From Litoditis marina (taxonomy: Eukaryota; Nematoda; Chromadorea; Rhabditida; Rhabditidae), in assembly GCA_964036275.1 (NCBI GenBank), contig OZ038435.1, positions 17,062,270-17,126,269 on the forward strand: a stretch of DNA of 64,000 nt, in the 5' to 3' direction. A model generated the notes under the pieces. That model searched no databases. It was not told where the DNA came from and saw only the letters and a program-made list of their open reading frames with translations. A program made the translations under genes and the position numbers. Positions 1-10,848 of the stretch are shown in pieces. Position 1 is the first letter of the stretch, and each line of letters starts with the position of its first letter.

Positions 1-1060
1 CGCCGGAAGGTGACCATGGCACTTTTCTACTGATGCTAAGTAAACAGTTTTACACTACTTATTCAATCCTTATAACACAATGATTTCATTTCCACACGCT
101 TTTTGAAAGGGAACAGAGTCATCCTTTGTAACGTCAGCTTACTGTATATTAGTGTTATTACTCTCAAATGGATACGTGTAATACAAAGGCCATCTCTCAA
201 AAAGGTCAAAGGTCATGATAATGTCTGAGCGTTGAACTAGTTTATCGGCAACTTTCGTCTCAAATGTGAAACAATGAAGCCAGGATGTCACCAGTTGAAA
301 CTTCATTGGCGATGAGTCATACTTTCTCCAATATAGGCAGGTAATTCCTGTTTTCGCCTGTAATAACAAGTATTGCATCAATATGTCGGTATCCCTGGTA
401 TTCCACCTAGAAATTCTGGTGAACCTGAGAAGTGAAAAAGGGAGTTACTGGAGCCTTTCGTGGCGTACATCTCCTCGAACTTATTATTTTTCTAAGCTTA
501 CTCATACAGTTTTTTATACGAGACATAAGCCCGAAGTGTTTTAGCTGAATCGTCGCCCACGCAACTCGATTGGTTTGATGTTCAGCCCGTTGGGGCGATA
601 ATTGGCAGGTAATTAGGCCAGAGTGCCTCTAAAATACATATATTCGCTCAGAGTTAATCAAAAGGTTTGAGAAGAAAATTGTTGCGTTTAAATACGATCT
701 TATATAGTTTCAAGAAGTTTGGCGGTCATAACTAACGAACAAATCGCATAATTTGTTCTGCGTACTACCCTGGGATGTGGATTCGTTCCACAGAACGAAG
801 CTTCGTTCCTGAGAACGAAATGTTGGTCGAGATTTGAGCGGTCCAATTGAAAAAATGGATTTGCGTACCATAACGAGTGTAAATATTAGAAAGTTGTGGA
901 TTTGGTTTAAACGAAGTATGGGTCGTTTATAATGATAAATACAAGTGTTTTAGTCGTACTTTCGACCACAATCTATTTTTCAATTTATCTAAAAAAATAG
1001 TGAATATGAAACTTTAGAACTCGACAAACAAGGAAGAAGTTCTGAAATCGTGAATGCTTT
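1..1060. other. Non-coding start of unit, with paired TTCGTTC hairpins
   Basis: No coding exon is recognisable here. At 782-799 and 802-819 lie two adjacent hairpins, each with TTCGTTC and GAACGAA arms around a 4-base loop. The first is the exact reverse complement of the 18-base hairpin in every monomer of the satellite array 2.8 kb downstream. The same pair recurs in copy 2 at about 17047-17084. Confidence 0.6.
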
Positions 1061-1122
1061 GTGCAGTCGTCAAACAGAGAGCAGAAAAACGAGCGGGGAT
1101 GGTGGAAAATAATACATATTTT

Positions 1123-1715
1123 CACACAGCAGAATTTAGGGATACAGTATCACAATTTAGGGATACAGTATACTGTATACGATGTGCATATAGATTTGAC
1201 TATATCTCCTGTTTTTTCTAGTTGGAACAGAGCTAATGGATGTACTTCTCCGTGTCAATTTTCTTTTTTGTATTTGTACACAGCACAATTTAGGTATACA
1301 GTATACTGTAGACATTCAAATGGATTTGACTATAAGTTCGGTTTTTTTAGTGTGAACAAAACAAATGGTGAACTGTTTTCTTTTATATTCTGATTGTTCA
1401 TTCATTCACAGCTTAACGAAGGTACACCGTATAGTGAAGACGTTTATACACAGCAGAATTTATGCCTACAGTATACTGTAGACATTCAGATGGACTTGAC
1501 TATAAGTTCAATTTTTTCAGTGTTTTTTTTTTCAAATAAATGGTGAACTGCTTCTTTTGATTTTTCATTTATTCACAGCTGAATGAAGGTACACTGTATA
1601 GTGAAGACTTTTGTACACATCAGAGTTCAGGTGTACCGTATACTGTGAACATTCAAATAGATTTGACTATGATTAGGTTATACAGTATACTGTCGGCATT
1701 CATATGAATGTGGCA
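1123..1715. repeat. Minisatellite of about 150-170 bp units with TACAGTATACTGTA palindrome
   Basis: Four diverged units begin near 1123, 1275, 1446 and 1614. Each starts ACACAGCA-GAATTTA-like, followed by a palindrome TACAGTATACTGTA or a variant and a GACATTCAAATGGA / TTGACTATA segment. Spacing is 150-172 bp. The 110-codon open frame across it is an accident of the repeat. The copy 2 equivalent is 17388-17980. Confidence 0.75.
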
Positions 1716-2004
1716 ACAAGTACCTTTTTCTCAGTGCAGACAAGAATGATAGGGATGCCAATCTCTGTCAATTTAGAGAAGTTCTTTTCATACATAGCAG
1801 AAAATGAGGTATATAGTATTCTGTGGTCATACGTTGGGCATGCCTATTATTACGGTTTTCTTCGTAAACGTAAGTTTGAAGTGTATTGTATTCTTTTGCT
1901 TTGTGTGTAGTACGCATTTTGATCATTCTTTCATTCAAATACTGGTTCAATAACCATCCACAAACACAACAGAATTAGTCTTGAGAGAAAACACAATCAC
2001 TGAC

Positions 2005-2196
2005 CTAGCCCTTGGTATTGTTGAAATAGTCCGACACATTTTTGCCAATATGGTCGGTTTTCTGACTGACAGCCATAATTTTTCTTGTAAAGAAGCGGTA
2101 AGTAGCGAAAAAACCAAGTAATTGCAATGCAATAGAAAACAGAATGACCAATATAAGGAAGTGGTAGGAGGAGAGACTGAACGTTGCGTGGCTCAA
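2005..2196 (-). other. Short open frame with one hydrophobic segment, uncertain
   Basis: A 63-codon minus-strand frame begins with Met and has a strongly hydrophobic stretch at about residues 10-32, followed by a polar tail rich in Lys and Asn. It could be an exon of a small membrane protein or a captured piece of a receptor. No family is recognised, no convincing flanking exons are visible, and it sits in repeat-rich DNA. An identical copy is at 18270-18461. Confidence 0.15.
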
Positions 2197-2647
2197 CTCT
2201 TACTCTGCCGCTTCTGAATAGAACAAATAAAACAGAACAAATAAAAAGAACACATTTTCCGGAACACGTTTGTGTACGTTATATATAGAACGGAAATATC
2301 GGAAGTCACAGTCAATGAGAGGCCAACAATTCACGTGAAAATATTGAGGTGAGCTTTTTACGTCGTACATCCCATTATGATTATCCCAACTTTATATATC
2401 CCGGATATCCTAACTTTTAGTTTACCAAATAGTAAATATTCAAGTGTGTTATAGTCTGGTTAGTTCCAAAAAACACAGCAGAAACTACTTAACGTTGAGT
2501 TTTCAAACTTACCACACAGGGATACAGTAAACAGAACTAAAAACAGCGTTATAGTCAGTTTTATGAGCCAGTACACAAACGGACCACCTTATATTATAAT
2601 AAGTATGGCGCATACTGGTTGCTAATTATTAGATTGTTGGCTGACAT

Positions 2648-3365
2648 AGGGCGGTGACTGGCCAATTCCACAAGAAACCCGGTATTTCGTTAATCCTCTC
2701 AGTTAACCAGTAACCGTTAACCGGGTTAACTCTTTCGTTTATCACTTTGTAACCCTTTTTAACAATGTGTTTTGAAGGAAACTCGGGGTTACCAAGTGGT
2801 TACAAAAGGGTTAAAGGGACCGTGCCTCTATAATGTGCAATGTAGGTAATTTTCGAAAAGTTAAAATAGTAATTTATTCTGTTTTGAGATGAAAGTTCAT
2901 ACCTTACGTACGGAACGTTCAAAAAACCACACTATTACGAAGCAAAATAGAAGCCAACAGGATTTGGGTTACTGTAATGCAGCAATCTTTAATCTATCAC
3001 TGCGTTGTAGTTTTCATGATATTTAGAAATCTTTGTTCACAGATTTCATATTGGTAATTTTGGCCATGTTTTGAATATGGTTTCGTAACTTCATGGACAT
3101 TTTGAAAATTTTGTACGTAGGTGAACTTGGCGGTGTATGTACGTGCGCGTAGTCTCGCCACATTTTTGAGAACACGGAGCAAGACAGGAAGTTGACACCT
3201 ATATGAATGATTTTGGTTTTTTAATGTGAACAATATCGACTAATCAGCTCGAACCTCCAAATTAAAGAGAAACGGTCCCTTTAACCAGGTAACCCGGTTA
3301 ATGGTTAGCTGCTAGAGGTAACGAAATACCTGGTTGAATAAAGAATTTGCCGTGACTCGTAGGGT
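2648..3365. mobile_element. Inverted-repeat (foldback/MITE-like) element, about 0.7 kb
   Basis: The left end contains GGTATTTCGTTAATCC and GTTAACCGGGTTAAC around 2680-2731. The right end around 3285-3345 contains the reverse complement of both blocks (AACCCGGTTAATGG, GTAACGAAATACC). A second pair, GGGTTAAAGGGACCG near 2809 and ACGGTCCCTTTAACC near 3271, lies inside. No transposase is visible. A 78-codon minus-strand frame inside (2997-3233) is unrecognised. The copy 2 equivalent is 18913-19630. Confidence 0.65.
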
Positions 3366-3578
3366 TGAGTGCTTTTTACACTTTGGAAAAACGTCTGTTG
3401 CAGAGTGCCTAATAATTGAGATAACGTAAATAACAAGATAAAAGTTGCTTTGGAGAGTTGTCTGAGTTGAACTATAAAACAGGTGTACCGAATTCGCAAA
3501 CCTCGAAACACCCTTGTTTTATGTGTTCCTGAATGAATCATCAAAACGTCAGAACTGGTATGAGATCTTGACCTGTTC

Positions 3579-6467
3579 TTCGTTCTGTGGAACGAAGGAG
3601 TGCAAAGGTCAATAAAACGTCAGTAACTTAAGTGAAAATCGCAAAGTAAACTTTTCACGTCACACTGAACAGTAACAATACCCTAACTTAGCTCATACCA
3701 CTACTTGTTACGCTGAATATTCAATCCACGAAACCTTCGTTCTGTGGAACGAAGGAGTGCTAAGGTCAATAAAACATCAGTAACTTAAGTGAAAATCGCA
3801 AAGTAAACTTTTCACGTCACACTGAACAGTAACAATACCCTAACTTAGCTCATACCACTACTTATTACGCTGAAAATTCAATTTACAAAACCTTCGTTCT
3901 GTGGAACGAAGGAGTGCAAAGGTCAATAAAACGTCAGTAACTTAAGTGAAAATCGCAAAGTAAACTTTTCACGTCACACTGAACAGTAACAATTCCCTAA
4001 CTTAGCTCATACCACTACTTGTTACGCTGAAAATTCAATTTACAAAACCTTCGTTCTGTGGAACGAAGGAGTGCAAAGGTCAATAAAACGTCAGTAACTT
4101 AAGTGAAAATCGCAAAGTAAACTTTTCACGTCACACTGAACAGTAACAATACCCTAACTTAGCTCATACCACTACTTGTTACGCTGAATATTCAATCCAC
4201 GAAACCTTCGTTCTGTGGAACGAAGGAGTGCTAAGGTCAATAAAACATCAGTAACTTAAGTGAAAATCGCAAAGTAAACTTTTCACGTCACACTGAACAG
4301 TAACAATACCCTAACTTAGCTCATACCACTACTTATTACGCTGAAAATTCAATTTACAAAACCTTCGTTCTGTGGAACGAAGGAGTGCAAAGGTCAATAA
4401 AACGTCAGTAACTTAAGTGAAAATCGCAAAGTAAACTTTTCACGTCACACTGAACAGTAACAATTCCCTAACTTAGCTCATACCACTACTTGTTACGCTG
4501 AAAATTCAATTTACAAAACCTTCGTTCTGTGGAACGAAGGAGTGCAAAGGTCAATAAAACGTCAGTAACTTAAGTGAAAATCGCAAAGTAAACTTTTCAC
4601 GTCACACTGAACAGTAACAATACCCTAACTTAGCTCATACCACTACTTGTTACGCTGAATATTCAATCCACGACACCTTCGTTCTGTGGAACGAAGGAGT
4701 GCAAAGGTCAATAAAACGTCAGTAACTTAAGTGAAAATCGCAAAGTAAACTTTTCACGTCACACTGAACAGTAACAATTCCCTAACTTAGCCCATACCAC
4801 TACTTGTTACGCTGAATATTCAATCCACGACACCTTCGTTCTGTGGAACGAAGGAGTGCAAAGGTCAATAAAACGTCAGTAACTTAAGTGAAAATCGCAA
4901 AGTAAACTTTTCACGTCACACTGAACAGTAACAATTCCCTAACTTAGCCCATACCACTACTTGTTACGCTGAATATTCAATCCACGACACCTTCGTTCTG
5001 TGGAACGAAGGAGTGCAAAGGTCAATAAAACGTCAGTAACTTAAGTGAAAATCGCAAAGTAAACTTTTCACGTCACACTGAACAGTAACAATTCCCTAAC
5101 TTAGCCCATACCACTACTTGTTACGCTGAATATTCAATCCACGACACCTTCGTTCTGTGGAACGAAGGAGTGCAAAGGTCAATAAAACGTCAGTAACTTA
5201 AGTGAAAATCGCAAAGTAAACTTTTCACGTCACACTGAACAGTAACAATACCCTAACTTAGCTCATACCACTACTTGTTACGCTGAATATTCAATCCACG
5301 AAACCTTCGTTCTGTGGAACGAAGGAGTGCAAAGGTCAATAAAACGTCAGTAACTTAAGTGAAAATCGCAAAGTAAACTTTTCACGTCACACTGAACAGT
5401 AACAATACCCTAACTTAGCTCATACCACTACTTGTTACGCTGAATATTCAATCCACGAAACCTTCGTTCTGTGGAACGAAGGAGTGCAAAGGTCAATAAA
5501 ACGTCAGTAACTTAAGTGAAAATCGCAAAGTAAACTTTTCACGTCACACTGAACAGTAACAATTCCCTAACTTAGCTCATACCACTACTTGTTACGCTGA
5601 AAATTCAATTTACAAAACCTTCGTTCTGTGGAACGAAGGAGTGCAAAGGTCAATAAAACGTCAGTAACTTAAGTGAAAATCGCAAAGTAAACTTTTCACG
5701 TCACACTGAACAGTAACAATACCCTAACTTAGCTCATACCACTACTTGTTACGCTGAATATTCAATCCACGAAACCTTCGTTCTGTGGAACGAAGGAGTG
5801 CTAAGGTCAATAAAACGTCAGTAACTTAAGTGAAAATCGCAAAGTAAACTTTTCACGTCACACTGAACAGTAACAATTCCCTAACTTAGCTCATACCACT
5901 ACTTATTACGCTGAAAATTCAATTTACAAAACCTTCGTTCTGTGGAACGAAGGAGTGCAAAGGTCAATAAAACGTCAGTAACTTAAGTGAAAATCGCAAA
6001 GTAAACTTTTCACGTCACACTGAACAGTAACAATACCCTAACTTAGCTCATACCACTACTTGTTACGCTGAATATTCAATCCACGAAACCTTCGTTCTGT
6101 GGAACGAAGGAGTGCTAAGGTCAATAAAACGTCAGTAACTTAAGTGAAAATCGCAAAGTAAACTTTTCACGTCACACTGAACAGTAACAATACCCTAACT
6201 TAGCTCATACCACTACTTATTACGCTGAAAATTCAATTTACAAAACCTTCGTTCTGTGGAACGAAGGAGTGCAAAGGTCAATAAAACGTCAGTAACTTAA
6301 GTGAAAATCGCAAAGTAAACTTTTCACGTCACACTGAACAGTAACAATTCCCTAACTTAGCTCATACCACTACTTATTACGCTGAAAATTCAATTTACAA
6401 AACCTTCGTTCTGTGGAACGAAGGAGTGCAAAGGTCAATAAAACGTCAGTAACTTAAGTGAAAATCG
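3579..6467. repeat. 157-bp satellite array, 18.4 monomers, with higher-order repeat
   Basis: Monomers start with TTCGTTCTGTGGAACGAA (a 7-bp-arm hairpin) at 3579, 3736, 3893 and every 157 bp up to 6405, giving 18 full units plus a 63-base partial. Diagnostic variants (GCAAAGG/GCTAAGG, ACGTC/ACATC, AATACCC/AATTCCC, AATATTCAATCCACG/AAAATTCAATTTACA) show units 1-3 repeated as units 4-6, a 471-bp trimer. Units 8-10 are identical to one another and carry TAGCCC. The array ends 126 bp upstream of the first fumarase exon present. Confidence 0.95.
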
Positions 6468-6593
6468 TGAAGAGATCGAGAGAGTGTGTAGATCAAAGAT
6501 ACGCAGATGAGCTGGCCGCTCGCCAAATCCCGCCCTCTGCCAAATTGACCGTACGCGGTCTGCAACGGTCCGATGAAACCTATATCATTTCAG

Positions 6594-8022
6594 TTGGACA
6601 ACGGTCTGGCCCGTATCGAGGCCACCCTGCCCCATTTGTACCAGCTGGCAGCAGGGGGAACGGCTGTCGGCACCGGACTCAACACGAGAATCGGCTTCGC
6701 AGAGAAGGTGGCCGCGTGAGTTGTTATATTATTGAAAGCATACACAAAATGTTAATATTGACTATATTATATATTATCTGTCACATTATTATGTGCTCAT
6801 TGTGGTCGAGGTCAGTATACCAGGAAATTGCGACTGTTGAGTTGTGCGAATGTTCTGCGGTTTTGTGGTAATACTCATACTTCCCAAAAAGTGGTCCCAA
6901 AAAGTGGCTGATTTTTCTGCTTAGATACGTTCAAAGTTTGCACAGAAATTCTCGAGCCTTCTATGTCCAATTTCAGTTGGCATGGTTGTAAGAATTTGGC
7001 CGGTAGTGCGGGAGTTTAGACAAATGACATTCTTCTTCTGGATCCAACGTTTTGATGAGCCATACTATACTATAATTGTAAATGTAATATTGTCTCTTTT
7101 TCAGTAAGGTGTCCGAGATCACTGGCCTTCCCTTCGTGACTGCCCCCAACAAGTTCGAGGCTCTGGCCGCCCACGACGCCCTCGTTGAGGTCAGTTTATC
7201 GGCTGGGGTTTTTCGGTTTCGCATTTAGTTTGACGTACAAGTTTCATGTAGAGTGTTCCTCACGGGGTGCTTACACGTACCTTTTGTAGTGGTGGAATGT
7301 AGGTGTATCGCATTGCTTACATACGCTCACAATCGCGCATTAGCCGGTGGGTCCCGGACCTTTTTGCCAGAAATAGGGGGGTCCCAGTAGTTTCTAATTT
7401 TTAAATTTCATTGAAATCTTCATTTTATGTGTTTTTAATGCGGTGCGGGGGGGTCCCGGCTCCCGGATCGAAATGGTCAGGAGGGTCCCGTTTTTTTAGA
7501 GTGAGTACAGACTGTTGTGAGTGTATGATCACTTTGCTTATACCTTGTATTTCCAGGTGCACGGAGCCCTGAATGTTCTGGCCGTCTCTTTCATGAAGAT
7601 TGGCAACGACATTAGATTCCTCGGATCCGGACCCAGGTTGGTTGTAGTTTGTAGTTTTAGTTTGTTTGTAGTTGTGGGGTTCACGTATTGAAAATGACCC
7701 CCTATCTCTCTAATATGGGATGGGAGCTGGAAAGTTGGCTTTATTTTCAATCGGACGTTGGTACTTAATCTCTAATCGTCATGCTAGAATCACTATTTAG
7801 AGTCTATACTTGTCAACCCGGCGGTAATGTTCACCTTCAAATTAAACATTGTTGCCACCCACCTGTTTCTTCATAATATTCTGTGTAGATGTGGCCTCGG
7901 GGAGCTGTCCCTGCCCGAGAACGAGCCGGGAAGTTCGATTATGCCCGGCAAGGTCAATCCGACCCAGTGCGAGGCCATCACCATGGTCGCTGCTCAGGTC
8001 TTTGGAAATCAGGTGAGGGAAT

Positions 8023-8057
<35 letters not shown>

Positions 8058-10096
8058 CTCTCTCTCTCTCTCTCCCTCCCTCACTGTCTGGGATTATCTC
8101 TATCTATCTATATGTATATCTCCCTTGCTCTATCTCTCTCGTCTTTGTCTTGCTCTCTATCTCTTCACCTCTCTTCATTCTCTCTCTCTCTTTCTCTCTC
8201 TCTCCCTCTCTGTATCTCTTTCCATTGCAGGTAGCCGTGACTGTCGGTGGTTCCAATGGTCACTTTGAGTTGAACGTCTTCAAGCCTCTCATGGTCCGCA
8301 ATGTTCTCCAGTCTACCAGGTATACAATATCGATTTATATTGATTTTTCTCGGGAAATTTTCTTTATTAAACCATTCTTGTCAGAGCAAAATCAATAAGG
8401 CTTGCAATGAAACGCGTATTTTCCTAGTTTGCTTTGGTTTGGTATTTTTGACTCAATGACTTGTGTTGCGTAGAATTCAGCCTCTTATAAAATGAATCAG
8501 CAATGGCCAATCCAAGGAAACTCACGCAGAGCCCCGCGATTGGTTGTAGTTGGTAGTCTACCGATATTTCCAGACTGCTGGCCGATTCTGCCGTTTCTTT
8601 CGCCGTCAATTGCGTGGATGGAATCGAGGCTAACAAGGACAACATTGCCAAGGTTGGTAGACGGTTTTTGTTTATTATGAAAAAAAGTTTGCCTCGAAGT
8701 TGGACAACCTTCCTTGGTTTCCATTTGTCATCGGTTCTTTACGAGTTTGGACGGCATATTTGAGTTTTGGTTCGGCAATTTTCAAAAATTTTGCGATTTT
8801 TCCGCATTTTTTAGTGACTGTAACATTGTAAAAGAAATTGTTCGAAGTATTAGACATACGTCTATGATTCATGTTTTTGTCTTTCATTCTCCGCCTAACA
8901 TTTGTGAATTTTAGATTCTGCAAGAGTCGTTGATGTTGGTAACTGCCCTGAACCCCCACATTGGATACGACAACGCAGCCAAGATCGCCAAGGTCAGAGA
9001 TTATATTCCTTTTGTATTTGACCTACCAACATACGATGGTTCGCCATACTATAGAGACGTGTTAAGGTTTTCGCAAACAGGTGATTTTGAACGTGCTTTG
9101 TGCAGTGCTCAGATAACTTCTCGTTTTATTGATTTCTGTTGGCAGTTATAGTCTGTTTAGTTCCGAACTGGACTCGTATCCATCAAAAGTGTTGCATCCC
9201 TGGCACCTTTCGCGTTGCGTGAGGGCGCCGGCTGGGCATTTTGCCAGATCAGGACACAATCAATAATCTTTCCAACAGCCAAATAAAAGTTTAACCTACG
9301 CATACAATTATTCCTTAGTTATGATAACTTTTCGTGATTGTATGAGAGATTACATTCTTTGCTAATCCCAAATTTCAAGTTCACTTAAGTTTTCATTAAG
9401 AAATTCGGAATTTTTGCACACACTGAAATTTTCGAGATCGTCGTATATGGGCCGTTCCCCCGCCGCGCAACCAACGAGTCGAAATGGCCGAGTGGTCTAA
9501 GGCGCTGGTTTCGGCTAGGTGGCTGTCCATATTTGTAGGTTCGATCCCCCAAGCTGCTGTCATTTTGAAAACACAGAATCATGGCCCATAAAGTTTGAAT
9601 AGTTGCCAAGTCATAAGCTCCGCCCCTATTTTCATACAGTAAACGGAGTCCAGTTCGGAACTGAATAGACTATACGTAACTTCGTAACTAAATTCCGATT
9701 GTTTTTTTCCAGATTCTACCCTAAATGTCATTTTTGGTACTTTCGTATTGTTAAAATTGGCCTCGAAATTCTAAACTCGATTCAAATAAAACAGAAAGTT
9801 GTAGGTCAAATTTGGTCTAATAAGAAGGATAATGAGAGAACCGCAAATAGGTACGTTATACCACTTCCCCAGACGTAACCACTTTAACCAAAACACCTTC
9901 CTGCTGAGCCGTTCTCAGTGGGGTAGGGGAAGGAAATCAAACTCTATTTTGTATCTGTTTATTTAGTTTTAAAATGTTTCAGACGGCCCATAAGAACGGA
10001 ACAACTCTGAAGGAAGAGGCCCTCAGACTGGGTCTTCTGACGGAAGAACAGTTCAAACAATGGGTTCGCCCCGAAGATATGCTCGGACCCAAGTAA
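6594..10096 (+). CDS. fum-1: Fumarate hydratase (class II, mitochondrial type), 3' half only, copy 1
   Basis: Fumarase interconverts fumarate and malate in the TCA cycle. Eight exons read in phase: 6594-6715, 7105-7189, 7557-7636, 7889-8012, 8231-8319, 8574-8652, 8915-8992 and 9983-10096. They total 771 bases, 256 residues plus TAA. Visible family motifs are [34 protein letters not shown], the signature loop [13 protein letters not shown] with its catalytic serine, [14 protein letters not shown], and the C-terminal LGLLTEEQF end. The family is about 500 residues long. The piece begins just after where the EFSGY region should be, so the targeting peptide, the N-terminal active-site segment and the GRTH segment are missing. 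No such exons are seen in 1-6593. Each intron has GT and AG ends, and AATAAA follows at 10207. If the 5' exons lie upstream of the window across a very long intron, copy 1 could be the end of a working gene; otherwise it is a fragment. Confidence 0.93.
8025..8222. repeat. CT-rich microsatellite in fumarase intron
   Basis: Almost the whole intron between fumarase exons 4 and 5 is (CT)n with interruptions, ending as the polypyrimidine tract before the TTGCAG acceptor at 8230. It creates long Ser/Leu open frames on the plus strand and Arg/Glu frames on the minus strand that are not genes. The copy is at 24290-24487. Confidence 0.9.
8491..8541. repeat. Fragment related to the end of the GGCGCC repeat
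   Basis: AGCAATGGCCAATCCAAGG and ACTCACGCAGAG in the fifth fumarase intron resemble the terminal segment of the 2-kb GGCGCC repeat at 12425-12465. This suggests an old terminal fragment of that family 32 bases before exon 6. Copy at 24756-24806. Confidence 0.45.
9147..9674. mobile_element. 528-bp terminal-inverted-repeat element in fumarase intron
   Basis: TATAGTCTGTTTAGTTCCG... at 9147-9175 is matched by its reverse complement at 9646-9674: 29 bases with two mismatches. The outermost TA on each side can be read as a TA target duplication. No transposase frame is present, so it is MITE-like. It carries a tRNA-like sequence at 9481-9565. It lies in the last and longest fumarase intron (8993-9982) and would be spliced out. 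A related end may occur at 2453-2473. Confidence 0.75.
9481..9565 (+). pseudogene. tRNA-Leu-like pseudogene / SINE head with intact A and B boxes
   Basis: TGGCCGAGTGG (9485-9495) is a perfect tRNA A box and GGTTCGATCCC (9538-9548) a good B box. The first 27 bases read like a class II leucine tRNA. The anticodon stem pairs only 4 bp, the T stem is mismatched and the acceptor strands do not pair, so it is not a functional tRNA. RNA polymerase III promoter elements seem preserved. Confidence 0.7.
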
Positions 10097-10206
10097 TCGA
10101 TAAATCAATACGCATCATTCTCATTGGTCTTTTTTCTCTTTTACGGTTTCATACTTTCATTGTACAAATTGTGTCCCGGTGTAGAGTAGATTGTAGCATA
10201 GTTTGT

Positions 10207-10212
10207 AATAAA
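10207..10212 (+). terminator. Polyadenylation signal of fumarase copy 1
   Basis: AATAAA lies 111 bases after the TAA stop in AT-rich DNA, as expected for a nematode 3' end. The same signal recurs in copy 2 at 26472-26477. Confidence 0.75.
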
Positions 10213-10477
10213 TGATTGTGATTCTCGTGGTTTTGTTGATGGAAAGTAATGGTGAAAAACTTTATTCACAAAAATGTATGCATGTCCACTTGGTGAACAG
10301 AATGAGTGATCAAGTGATTTGGAAAGATTTGATTTTAATTGCGAAGATTAGCTTTTTTTCTAGCAAAACTACCTAACAAACACTAAAAAAATCAAGTTAG
10401 ACTGAAACAATTAGTTTGCAATCATACCTTATAGGCTACAAAAGTATCAATGTTTGTGTCGTTCAAAGTCAGTTTTC

Positions 10478-10848
10478 ATTAGTAAAAAGTGGGGGAACCA
10501 ACAAATGTGTGAGTTGTGTTTGGTTCGACCTCGATATCAGCAAAAAGTGAACGATACGAATTGCTGTGATACTGTATCAGAAGTATTCTGCAAAAATAGA
10601 ACAATACAAATGTTGCACAATGGTTCACGAAGCCCGCATGATATTTCAGAAATTGCCGAAGGGTATTTCATGTGTGCTTTGACGACATGCGTGCGTTGTG
10701 AACCATTGTGCAACATTTGTATTGTTCTATTTTTGCAGAATACTTCTGATACAGTATCACAGCAATTCGTATCGTTCACTTTTTGCTGATATCGAGGTCG
10801 AACCAAACACAACTCACACATTTGTTGGTTCCCCCACTTTTTACTAAT
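10478..10848. mobile_element. 371-bp foldback element at the left end of the GGCGCC repeat
   Basis: ATTAGTAAAAAGTGGGGG at the left and CCCCCACTTTTTACTAAT at the right are perfect reverse complements, and the arms continue for about 155 bases with a roughly 65-base spacer. The arms generate near-identical frames on both strands that are not genes. The same foldback occurs at 26743-27113 and, slightly diverged, at 55640-56010. Confidence 0.85.

Noticed and set aside
3579..6467. CRISPR-like array of regularly spaced repeats
   Set aside because: The whole 157-bp unit is repeated, with no unique spacers; the host is a nematode; the pattern is a tandem satellite.
7889..8398. 169-codon plus-strand frame and matching minus-strand Arg/Glu frame
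   Set aside because: These are produced by the CT microsatellite in a fumarase intron; the real coding frame is different and spliced.
9481..9565. Functional leucine tRNA
   Set aside because: A and B boxes are good, but the acceptor, anticodon and T stems do not pair properly, so it is listed as a pseudogene.
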